In this document: positions 57,704 to 64,000 of the stretch, piece by piece
Layout: each line of letters begins with the position of its first letter
How positions within the stretch are numbered: the first letter of the stretch is position 1
Source: CAYFUG01 sp964346295
GTDB lineage: Bacteria > Patescibacteriota > Minisyncoccia > Moranbacterales > DUUL01
NCBI GenBank assembly: GCA_964346295.1
Contig: CAYFUG010000004.1
Coordinates: 1-64,000 of the forward strand
Direction: 5' to 3'
DNA length: 64,000 bases
Translations under genes and position numbers: made by a program
Notes under the pieces: model-generated
What the model was told of the DNA's origin: nothing
Seen by the model: the letters and a program-made list of their open reading frames with translations, nothing else
Database searches by the model: none

Positions 57704-58549
57704 ATGGTTAAAAGATCTTCGGGTAAAATTAAATATGGAGTGGTTGGGGGAGTTTTTTTATTGGTTTTATTGGTGGTCTTTGTGACTAGAGGGAGCGATA
57801 AAAAACCCCTGGAGGGCTTTTGGAATTGGACAGTGCGGCCAGTAGCAGGAGTTTTTTCGGCAGTGGGAGGTTGGTTTGGTCAAAAAACTTCGGTGGTTAC
57901 TTCCATTGGGGAAGTTAAAGAGGAGAATAACCGCTTAACGGAGGAGAATTTAAAATTAAAATTTCAATTATCTCAATTGGCTAGTATTCAGCGAGAAAAC
58001 GAGGAGTTGCGGAGTTTGTTGGCCTTGGCACCAGTGGATAAATACGATCTGGAATCAGTGCTGATTGTGGGGCGAGATGTGAATGGTCAAAGAGAGGTGG
58101 TTTATCTTAGCAAGGGCAGCAAGCAGGGCATTCAAGAGGGGATGGGAGTAGTGGTAGGTGAGGGGGTGTTGATTGGAAAAATTTCTAAAGTTTTTGCTAA
58201 TTCTTCACAAATGGAGTTTTTAGTGAGTGATATGCGAGTAAACGCTGAAATTGTGGAAGCGGGAGCCAAGGGTGTAGTGGTGGGCCGCTATGAAACGGCA
58301 GCGCTAATGGAGATGATTCCTCGGACAGTAGAGGTAAACAAAGGCGATGCGATTATCACTTCTGGGGTGGGAAAAACTCTCCCCAGGGGTCTTTTGATCG
58401 GTTATGTAGCGGAAGTTAAACCTTCTTCTAACCAGCTTTTCCAAGAGGCTAGTATTGAATTTTTGGTGGATTTTCAAAAAATTCGGGGAGCGTGGGTGGT
58501 GAAAAAGGCTAAGGATGAGGAAGAGGAAGTTGACCGAGTAGAAAACTAA
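57704..58549 (+). CDS. mreC: Rod shape-determining protein MreC
   Basis: ATG 57704 (MVKRSSGKIKYGVVGG) is preferred over the earlier in-frame start at 57662. The 281-residue protein has one N-terminal membrane segment (about 10-28), a coiled coil (about 70-105, EENNRLTEENLKLKFQL), then the two beta domains with GVVVGEGVLIGKISKV and VNKGDAIITSGVGKTLPRGL. MreC is the periplasmic scaffold of the elongasome that links MreB to the peptidoglycan synthases. mreB does not precede it, and mreD and mrdA lie 3.5 kb downstream beyond a TrmB gene and locus C. Confidence 0.92.
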   Translation: MVKRSSGKIKYGVVGGVFLLVLLVVFVTRGSDKKPLEGFWNWTVRPVAGVFSAVGGWFGQKTSVVTSIGEVKEENNRLTEENLKLKFQLSQLASIQRENEELRSLLALAPVDKYDLESVLIVGRDVNGQREVVYLSKGSKQGIQEGMGVVVGEGVLIGKISKVFANSSQMEFLVSDMRVNAEIVEAGAKGVVVGRYETAALMEMIPRTVEVNKGDAIITSGVGKTLPRGLLIGYVAEVKPSSNQLFQEASIEFLVDFQKIRGAWVVKKAKDEEEEVDRVEN

Positions 58550-58582
58550 CTCTTTTGGCTAATATAAGGCGTTTATTGATTA

Positions 58583-59368
58583 TTAAGCTGGCAAAGTTTT
58601 CCAAAGTTGCTCAAATTGGGTGCGTTGGAGAGCGTAGATTTGAGGATCTTCGATAATGATGGAAATTAACCCGGAGGACCCGATTGCCTGGTAGGAGATT
58701 TTATTGTGATAAATTTGAATGGAAGCGCTGAAGTTAAGGGCGCTTTTTTTAATGAAACGCACTTGAGTGATGGCCTGGTAATTAGCGGGAGCAGTTCGAT
58801 ATTCTTCGATTATTCCGGGTTCATCAAGATCGATAATCCTTTTTTGGAGCCCCAAACGGGCTCTTTTTTGAGTGTAGCGAGCGTTGATCTTCTCATTGTT
58901 TTTGGCTAATTTCGGATCAGTGGTTCTAAAAATAGCAGCAGAATCGATTAAAGTGAGAATTTCCGTGTCGCTGCGCAAAGTGTCCTCCAGCACTTTCTCT
59001 AGACCTTCGGAGCCCTCTAAAAAGCGAATTCCTGGTCGATTGAGGCCCAAATTGTATAAAGAAGCTAAGTTAGGCGCCATCTCTAAGAAGGCGCTTTTTT
59101 GTTGCTTAAATTCTTGCTCTTTTTGATCGAGGATTTTTTGGATTTGAGCCGGGTGTTGAGCGGAAAAACGGGCTACTTTGCCTTTTTTATCAAGCCTAAA
59201 GACTAGTTCCAGGTTCTCTAGCTCAGCCAGAATTTTATAGGCGGCTTCTCTGGGGCGGTTGGTTTTTTGGGCAATTTCTCGGGCTCGGGTCGGTCCGTTT
59301 TGGTAGAGGAATTCCAAGATTTGGGCTTGGGAGGGGGTGAGGCCGATGCTTTGGAGAAGTTCCAGCAT
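58583..59368 (-). CDS. TrmB-type transcriptional regulator (next to locus C)
   Basis: The 261-residue protein has a winged helix (LTPSQAQILEFLYQNGPTRA...REAAYKILAELENLELV, about 10-55), a coiled-coil linker (about 76-95) and an effector domain starting FLEGSEGLEKVLEDTL. It is clearly paralogous to the regulator at 28532-29293 (shared GLTP...EFL, QHP and LEG-EG---EDTL spacing). It reads away from the locus C promoter, 282 bases from its start. It converges on mreC. The plus-strand hairpin at 58733-58750 inside the gene may terminate the mreC transcript. Confidence 0.88.
   Translation of the reverse strand: MLELLQSIGLTPSQAQILEFLYQNGPTRAREIAQKTNRPREAAYKILAELENLELVFRLDKKGKVARFSAQHPAQIQKILDQKEQEFKQQKSAFLEMAPNLASLYNLGLNRPGIRFLEGSEGLEKVLEDTLRSDTEILTLIDSAAIFRTTDPKLAKNNEKINARYTQKRARLGLQKRIIDLDEPGIIEEYRTAPANYQAITQVRFIKKSALNFSASIQIYHNKISYQAIGSSGLISIIIEDPQIYALQRTQFEQLWKTLPA
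58733..58750 (+). terminator. Weak terminator-like hairpin inside the TrmB gene, for mreC
   Basis: AAGCGC...GCGCTT followed by TTTTT on the plus strand, about 185 bases after the mreC stop. No better terminator lies between the convergent genes. Confidence 0.35.
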
Positions 59369-59377
59369 ATTGAGAAG

Positions 59378-59496
59378 AACTTCCAGATTTGGCGAATCTC
59401 GATGTTACTCGCTGCGTTTAGTACTCACCATACTTCTTAGTACGCCTCCCACTAAGCCTCACTTGCACCTAGAGCTTCACTCAAATCTGAAAGTTT
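59378..59496. repeat. Cruciform repeat copy 5
   Basis: AACTTCCAGATTTGGCGAA pairs with TTCACTCAAATCTGAAAGTT. The interior has TACTCACCATACTTCTTAGT and the CCTAGAGC half of the family core. Here it lies upstream of a gene (TrmB). Confidence 0.65.
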
Positions 59497-59650
59497 TAAA
59501 GTAAGCTGTTTATTTTGTCATGGGTAATTTTAGCACATTTATATTTTTTGTAAACTTTTAAGATTACATTTTTTAGGCTTATTTAATTATTTTATCTTTA
59601 TTGAGTTATTTTTTAAAGTAACATTTTCAATTTTAGTGTAGTTTTGATTA

Positions 59651-59701
59651 TTGACAAATATTAATTATTATGCTACAATGCTCTGTCAAGCTCAGAAAAG
59701 G
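59651..59701 (+). promoter_or_regulatory. Locus C promoter and conserved first transcribed box
   Basis: TTGACA (59651-59656), 17 bases, TGC-TACAAT (-10 at 59674-59679), then TGTCAAGCTCAGAAAAGG (59684-59701). Same architecture as loci A and B. Confidence 0.9.
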
Positions 59702-59951
59702 TTCAGATTCGTGGGTTTTGATTGTTGGAATAATTTTGAGATCCGGAAAAAGGCTTAAAAAGCTTTTCTCGGGCTCTCAAAGCAGAGCCTAGGTTCTTTG
59801 AAAACTTAGAAATCAGTTACTTCGAGATTCTTACTTGGAAATTGATAAAGAGGGTAGTTATCAGTCTTTTGAGGCTCTAAATTGCAAAATTTGGGGCTTG
59901 AGATGACTGATAACTTATTTTTTATTTTCTTTTATCAACAAGGAGGATATC
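59702..59951 (+). ncRNA. Structured leader of locus C
   Basis: GGGCTCTCAAAGCAGAGCCT (59771-59790) is a hairpin directly before the boxA-like element. AGTTATCAGTC (59856-59866) pairs perfectly with GACTGATAACT (59905-59915). TTGATAAAG (59842-59850) pairs with CTTTTATCAA (59929-59938), which ends just before AAGGAGG. Confidence 0.65.
59793..59816 (+). promoter_or_regulatory. boxA-like element, locus C leader
   Basis: GTTCTTTGAAAACTTAGAAA then TCAG, one base different from the locus B copy at 29662-29685 and in the same position after a hairpin. Confidence 0.6.
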
Positions 59952-61085
59952 ATGAAAAAAATTTTTTTATACAGTCCGGGCGCGGATCTGCTCCTTTCCT
60001 GGGGCGCTCATTTGATCGAACGGCCTGATCTGTCAATCGAACGGGACATGCTCGCGGGCGCGATCAGCGAATGGAACCGGAACGAATTGCTGGCGGATTT
60101 CCTGGAATCCTGGCCGACCATGCTGGAAGACGCCAACAAGGCGCAAGCGTTTTTTGAAGCTCGTCCCGTCATTCCCAATGATTTCACCGATCCTGACTGG
60201 AATGAGGCCATTGACGCCCTGCGGGCGTTCGACCAGGTCGTTCATCTGTGGGTCGCGGTCGAAGACTTGTTCAGTGACAACGCGCCGGAAGTCATCGACG
60301 AACTGGAAGGCCGTTGTTACGACATTTCCGAATGGCTTGACAACGCCGAATCGTTTACCAGCCTTCGTCTGGCCCCCTTGAACGAATGGCGGAAAAACCG
60401 GATTGAACGCGTCGAAGCGTCTTCCCGGTTCCTGTTTCCCTGGCTTGCCGATATGGCATGGGCCCCCGCCGACGCGCTGGAACAGCTTGAAGCCCATTGG
60501 AACGCGGTTCGGGAAAAAGGCGTTGGCGGCCTTTCATTTATCGCCGAGCCGGACCGCCTCATTTTCTGGGATTATTTAAAACGCGACATCGGGCTTCAGC
60601 AGGAAATGGAAAACCGCCGGCGGCTGGACATCGCCATCGCCGACGCCGTGGATCAGAGCCTTCCGCTTCAACTGTTGCGGGTATACGAGAAGCATGTGCA
60701 AATATCCGACGTGCCGGAACACGTCCTTCGCCATGGACTGGCCAACGCGGCCTGCGCCGCCCTGACGGGCGACCGGCATGACGAAGCGTCCCATGAAGAC
60801 CTGGGCCCCGCCCTGGAAGCGGCCATGGCGCAAAACGCTCCCATCGAGCGCGTGCTGACGACCGCCCTTTGCGGCCCCTTTCTTACCGACGCCCAGCGGC
60901 TTGCCGCGTTCAAGCGGGCCGCGATGAAGCTGGAAAAAGACGTCTCGGTGGGCGGTTTGGAGGGAATCTTCACCCAGGTGGACCTATGGATGAAAAACGA
61001 ACTGACGGACGGCGATTTTGCCGACGCGATGATGGCCGCCTGGGACCGGATGGCGGAAAACGCCATGAAAGGAGGTGATAACTGA
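59952..61085 (+). CDS. GC-rich hypothetical protein (locus C gene)
   Basis: ATG 59952 follows AAGGAGGATATC. The 377-residue soluble protein is almost all helical, Ala- and Trp-rich and acidic, with repeated AD-x-x-E-x-W-type stretches. I recognise no family or catalytic motif. Of the 60 bases from 60061, 34 are G or C, well above the surrounding genes, and codons favour G/C-ending forms. It is the only gene of locus C and shares no visible similarity with the proteins of loci A and B. The last codons contain AAAGGAGGTGAT, a full match to the anti-Shine-Dalgarno complement, with no gene start closely downstream. Confidence 0.72.
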   Translation: MKKIFLYSPGADLLLSWGAHLIERPDLSIERDMLAGAISEWNRNELLADFLESWPTMLEDANKAQAFFEARPVIPNDFTDPDWNEAIDALRAFDQVVHLWVAVEDLFSDNAPEVIDELEGRCYDISEWLDNAESFTSLRLAPLNEWRKNRIERVEASSRFLFPWLADMAWAPADALEQLEAHWNAVREKGVGGLSFIAEPDRLIFWDYLKRDIGLQQEMENRRRLDIAIADAVDQSLPLQLLRVYEKHVQISDVPEHVLRHGLANAACAALTGDRHDEASHEDLGPALEAAMAQNAPIERVLTTALCGPFLTDAQRLAAFKRAAMKLEKDVSVGGLEGIFTQVDLWMKNELTDGDFADAMMAAWDRMAENAMKGGDN

Positions 61086-61103
61086 TTTCTAGTGGTTCTT
61101 TTC

Positions 61104-61238
61104 GGATCAGGCTCGCAATGCGCGCTTGGTCCGGAATTCTGAGCTTGTCTGGAGCAATTTGATTGCTTTAGGCAAGTTGAGAATTCTTGAGTGATATTTT
61201 TTCAAACCTGGCAGATCTAAAGATAGGCCAGGTTTTTT
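61104..61238 (+). terminator. Structured trailer and terminator of locus C
   Basis: GGATCAGG...CCGGAATTCTGAGCTT (61104-61146) is shared with 32569-32610. GAATTCTGAGCTTG then pairs with CAAGTTGAGAATTC (61173-61186). AAACCTGGC/GGCCAGGTTTTTT (61204-61238) is the terminator. Confidence 0.7.
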
Positions 61239-61344
61239 GATGGTGCTCAATTTCCCTGTCTCCCTTTGCAAAAAAAAGGGGGAGCTGGGAAATTGTTTTT
61301 TGTTTAGCTAACTGTTAAAATTAGGCTATCAATTTCTATCAACT
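61239..61344. other. Short intergenic stretch with palindromic repeat
   Basis: CAATTTCCCTGTCTCCCTTT and GGGGGAGCTGGGAAATTG (about 61249-61295) form an inverted repeat of the CCCTTT-type family seen near 19087. Confidence 0.5.
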
Positions 61345-61581
61345 CTAGGAAGATCTTAAAAAATAAAAACTAATGTTGGGCGAAAAAATTATCGATAAAA
61401 AAAGATTTGATTCTCGTTTTTTATCCTCATGAGTGTACTTCATTGCGTCTCCTCGTTGTTCAATGATCTTGTCAATTTGCTTTTCTGATAGCTCCGGATC
61501 ATCGTTTCCAGTGAATTTTGCCATCATCATTTGAAGTCTCCGCTCCTCTGTTTTTTCAGATTTTTCCAATTCCTTGCTCAT
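61345..61581 (-). CDS. Small hypothetical protein, 78 residues
   Basis: The protein starts MSKELEKSEKTEERRLQMMM, has a charged helix (ELSEKQIDKIIEQRGDAMKY) and an aromatic C-terminus (LFLSIIFSPNISFYFLRSS) that could touch the membrane. Its ATG overlaps the stop of the upstream gene as ATGA, so the two are translationally coupled. I recognise no family. The unit lies between locus C and mreD. Confidence 0.6.
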   Translation of the reverse strand: MSKELEKSEKTEERRLQMMMAKFTGNDDPELSEKQIDKIIEQRGDAMKYTHEDKKRESNLFLSIIFSPNISFYFLRSS

Positions 61582-61829
61582 TGCGTTGTTTTTTGAAGGT
61601 AATTAAGCAAAAAAACGCTCCCTTTGGATTTTCTTGAGTCTTCTTCTTTTTCAAAGTAATAATCTAAAGAATCCCTCAATTCCTTTTTCAGTAAGATAGA
61701 AATCAAAAAACGAGCCTCTCTTGAAGTGATTAAACTTTCCTTTTTCGCTTCAACGATTCTATCAATTTTTAAGTCAAGTTCGTCGGAGTAGTTGTTCTTG
61801 GGACGGATTGTGATGCTAGTAGTATTCAT
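61578..61829 (-). CDS. Small hypothetical protein, 83 residues
   Basis: First gene of the coupled pair. The sequence starts MNTTSITIRPKNNYSDELDL and is charged and helical (KIDRIVEAKKESLITSREAR, then LISILLKKELRDSLDYYFEK), without a membrane segment. A two-gene unit of small charged proteins could be a toxin-antitoxin pair, but no known motif supports this. Confidence 0.55.
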   Translation of the reverse strand: MNTTSITIRPKNNYSDELDLKIDRIVEAKKESLITSREARFLISILLKKELRDSLDYYFEKEEDSRKSKGSVFLLNYLQKTTQ

Positions 61830-62052
61830 TAGATTGATTTTATCTTTATGGTTTCATTTTAACTCAATTAGAGAAAAAATCAAGAAAGCAATTGAGGCAG
61901 TTAATCCTGAAGCTCCCTTCTTTAGAGATTTTTTTGTGAAAAATTTACCAGTTGCGAGAGTTGGAAAATCTTGTAAACTGAAAATGTAGTTAGCAGATTT
62001 TAATTTCCTTATCTATTCCAAACAGGCTCTAAGCCACTATTCAGATTATGTT

Positions 62053-62577
62053 ATGGGCAAGATCATTTTTTTCTTTTTATTTCTCACTTTTTTTGTCGAG
62101 TTCTCTCTTTTGGCAGCTTTTCCGGGGGATTTTTTTGCGGGAGCCGGTTTTTTCGCAGTTTTTTTGCTGGCAGTAACTCTCAAGCGAGATGAGGAGGAAA
62201 GTCTATTTTGGGCTATTTCCGGAGGTATTTTCTTGGATTATTTCTCGTCTTTGCCCTGGGGAACTAATGCCTTGGCTTTTGGATCAATAGTTTTTTTGGC
62301 TGCTTTAGTAAAACAGAAGTTGCTTTCTCAGGACCAGCGCTTTTATCAAGCTTTTGTCTTGGTGCTGGTCTTGGAGATCATCTTTTCAATCCTGATTCTT
62401 TTGTGGGGTAATTTTTTATCGTTAATCACGGGAGAGGGTTGGTTATGGCTAGGTTCTTCGGCGGGAAGTTACTTAATTTCGCAGGTGTTTTTTGCTCTTT
62501 GGGGAGGATTTTTCTACAAGATACTGTGGCTGGGAGAGAGTTATTTGGAGAAGAAAGAGAGACGGTTGATTGTCTAA
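62053..62577 (+). CDS. mreD: Rod shape-determining protein MreD
   Basis: The 174-residue protein has about five membrane segments and the MreD pattern: charged start of the second loop (LKRDEEESLFWAISGGIFLDYF) followed by SSLPWGTNALAFGSIVF. MreD is the integral membrane partner of MreC and PBP2. ATG 62053 is 11 bases after an AT-rich stretch. mrdA starts 96 bases after its stop. The preceding canonical neighbour mreC is 3.5 kb away. Confidence 0.88.
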   Translation: MGKIIFFFLFLTFFVEFSLLAAFPGDFFAGAGFFAVFLLAVTLKRDEEESLFWAISGGIFLDYFSSLPWGTNALAFGSIVFLAALVKQKLLSQDQRFYQAFVLVLVLEIIFSILILLWGNFLSLITGEGWLWLGSSAGSYLISQVFFALWGGFFYKILWLGESYLEKKERRLIV

Positions 62578-62673
62578 GACAGTCCCCAAGAAAGCTTCCG
62601 AGACAGCTTTCAGAAAAGTTTTCCAGGAATATTTTTTAGATAGATTTTGAAATTGAAAATTAGCTCTTTTATC

Positions 62674-64000
62674 ATGGGTTTATTTAAAAAACACAAAAAA
62701 ATAGCGAACTTTGAGATCGATAATCCCTTAGGCTACTCTCGCCGGAAGAGTGGCTTAGGGGAGGCGGAAGAGTCAGATAAGGATTCAGCCTCTCTTAATC
62801 GTGGGATAGCTTGGCTAATAATGGCCGGTTTTTTCGCATTGCTATTTGGCAGGGTTTTTTATCTGCAAATAATATCCGGGGAGCATTATAGGGAGATAGC
62901 TAGGGAAAATCGAATTCAATCCAAGGTGATTCCAGCCTTGAGGGGATTGATTAAGGATCAAGAGGGAGTGGCTTTAGTGCAAAATAAACCTGGATTTGAT
63001 GCGGTAGTGATTCCGGCCTTACTCCCTAAGGAAGAAAAGGAATTAGAAAAAGGCATGGAGATATTTTCTCAAATGGTTGATATAAGCAAGGAAGAGTTGC
63101 GAGTTCAGGTTAAACAATATCGACCCTATGATCAGAACATGCATTTAATTGAGGAAGGAATCTCAGAAGAGAAAGCCTTAGCAATTGCCGAAAAACAAGG
63201 GGAGTTTCCAGGGTTCGAAGTGGCGAACTTTGCTAAGCGCTATTATCCGCGAGGACCGGCTTATGCTCATATTTTGGGGTACGAAGGGAAAGTTAATCAG
63301 GAGGAGTTGGACTTAAATCCTGGCTATCTCTCAACTGATAATATCGGAAAGAGTGGCTTAGAGTATACTTATGAGCAATACTTAAAGGGAGAGCACGGAG
63401 AGTATCAATTCGAGGTAGATTCTCAGGGGCGTTTAAAAAAAGAATTAGGAGAGGATCCTCCAATTCCCGGGAGTGATCTAGTTTTGCATTTGGATAGTCA
63501 ATTGCAAGAGATGATTTATCAAGAGTTATCCTTGGTAATGGAGGAAAATCCAGATGCTACTGGAGCCACGGCAATCGCAATCGACCCTCGGAATGGAGGA
63601 GTACGGGCACTGGTAAGTGTTCCTTCTTTTGATAACAATCTTTTTTCTGGAGGAATAGGGCAGGAGGATTACAATAAGTTATTGCATAATCCTAACCGCC
63701 CACTCTTTAATCGGGCAGTGAGCGGAGAGTATCCTCCGGGCTCCACTTTTAAGCCGGTGGTAGCCCTGGCAGCCTTAAATGAAGGTACTGTTAGCGAAAA
63801 CCTCATTCTCCAATGCAAAGGAGGGATTAAAGTAGGAGAGTGGTATTTTCCAGATTGGAAAACCCATGGCCCGACCGATATCAAAAAGGCGATTGCTGAG
63901 AGTTGTAATGTATATTTTTATGCTATAGGAGGAGGTTGGGGAGATGTTCCAGCCTTGGGAGTTGATCGAATTAACAAATATGCCAAGGGGTATGGATTCG
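62674..64000 (+). CDS. mrdA: Class B penicillin-binding protein 2 (incomplete at window end)
   Basis: ATG 62674 starts a frame open to the last base (442 codons). A cytoplasmic basic N-terminus, one membrane segment (about 49-66) and a PBP dimerisation region with KRYYPRGPAYAHILGYEG lead to the transpeptidase domain. The catalytic SxxK is PPGSTFKPVVA (Ser357, Lys360) and the SxN motif is SCN (410-412); the KTG motif lies beyond the window. PBP2 cross-links peptidoglycan during elongation, with MreC/MreD and RodA. The order mreD-mrdA is canonical. Confidence 0.95.
   Translation, partial: MGLFKKHKKIANFEIDNPLGYSRRKSGLGEAEESDKDSASLNRGIAWLIMAGFFALLFGRVFYLQIISGEHYREIARENRIQSKVIPALRGLIKDQEGVALVQNKPGFDAVVIPALLPKEEKELEKGMEIFSQMVDISKEELRVQVKQYRPYDQNMHLIEEGISEEKALAIAEKQGEFPGFEVANFAKRYYPRGPAYAHILGYEGKVNQEELDLNPGYLSTDNIGKSGLEYTYEQYLKGEHGEYQFEVDSQGRLKKELGEDPPIPGSDLVLHLDSQLQEMIYQELSLVMEENPDATGATAIAIDPRNGGVRALVSVPSFDNNLFSGGIGQEDYNKLLHNPNRPLFNRAVSGEYPPGSTFKPVVALAALNEGTVSENLILQCKGGIKVGEWYFPDWKTHGPTDIKKAIAESCNVYFYAIGGGWGDVPALGVDRINKYAKGYGF

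Noticed and set aside
9659..59701. Reading the shared promoters as rRNA promoters
   Set aside because: No 16S, 23S or 5S sequence follows any of them, although the boxA-like element is similar in type.
9578..61238. Prophage or plasmid origin for the GC-rich loci
   Set aside because: No integrase, capsid, terminase, replication or mobilisation gene is visible. GC shift alone does not show phage origin, so I keep only transfer as a whole unit as inference.
61345..61829. Toxin-antitoxin assignment for the coupled tiny genes
   Set aside because: The ATGA overlap and small size fit, but no known toxin or DNA-binding motif can be seen.
61792..61989. 65-codon plus-strand frame ending KAIEAVNPEAPFFRDFFVKN...
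   Set aside because: The second half looks protein-like, but the first half is antisense to the 83-residue gene and no start signal exists; at most it is a gene remnant.
1..64000. tRNA genes, CRISPR arrays and transposases
   Set aside because: I found no cloverleaf with a T-loop, no regularly spaced repeat array and no transposase motif; repeats here are dispersed palindromes.

Overview
This window reads as chromosomal DNA of a small-genome bacterium of the Candidate Phyla Radiation (Patescibacteria, most likely Parcubacteria-like). This is an inference. It rests on an AT-rich gene background, many lineage-restricted proteins with no recognisable domain (777, 1015 and 888 residues), three lone AAA/DUF4143 ATPases, three TrmB-type regulators, a MurL-type epimerase, secD with no secF beside it, and intergenic space full of palindromic repeats. 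Housekeeping genes include gyrA, ispG, secD, mnmA, a U32 peptidase-family gene, mreC, mreD, a class B penicillin-binding protein (cut by the window end) and the RNase P RNA.

Layout. 0-6.3 kb: murL-like, ChbG-like deacetylase, ZIP metal transporter, SNF2 helicase and a small unknown gene. 6.8-9.5 kb: two AAA/DUF4143 ATPases, each behind its own repeated operator-like sequence. 9.57-13.3 kb: GC-rich locus A. 13.4-18.9 kb: two large convergent unknown genes. 19.2-25.5 kb: ispG, nucleotide-sugar dehydrogenase, secD, small membrane protein, SpoU methyltransferase. 25.9-29.3 kb: large unknown gene and convergent TrmB. 29.4-34.7 kb: GC-rich locus B. 34.9-39.1 kb: gyrA, encapsulated-ferritin-like protein, DUF218 protein, membrane protein (all minus strand). 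39.6-47.4 kb: TrmB, GNAT, mnmA, glycosyltransferases. 47.6-56.4 kb: third DUF4143 ATPase, NuoF-like flavoprotein, unknown genes, U32 protein, frameshifted HD-domain gene, sensor-like membrane protein, UDPGP-like protein. 56.5-64 kb: rnpB, membrane protein, mreC, TrmB plus GC-rich locus C, two tiny genes, mreD, mrdA.

The most unusual content is the set of three GC-rich loci (A, B, C). All three start with the same extended -10 promoter and the same first transcribed box. They continue through a long structured untranslated leader, then a hairpin followed by a boxA-like element, and then unknown GC-rich genes. Most of these genes are preceded by a long-range stem ending close to a strong Shine-Dalgarno sequence. 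Two of the loci (B and C) have a divergent TrmB paralogue just upstream, and locus C splits mreC from mreD-mrdA. I read them as copies of one undescribed, probably transferable, RNA-rich operon type. Two of the encoded proteins look like DHH-type phosphoesterases; the rest are unrecognised.

Other notable points are a parvulin-like domain in apparently permuted order inside SecD, a palindromic repeat inserted twice in frame in mnmA, a 133-bp near-identical direct repeat in locus B, a 28-bp perfect inverted repeat upstream of a mannosyltransferase-like gene, and a family of about 110-nt cruciform repeats that often overlap gene ends. I saw no rRNA or tRNA genes, CRISPR arrays or transposase genes.
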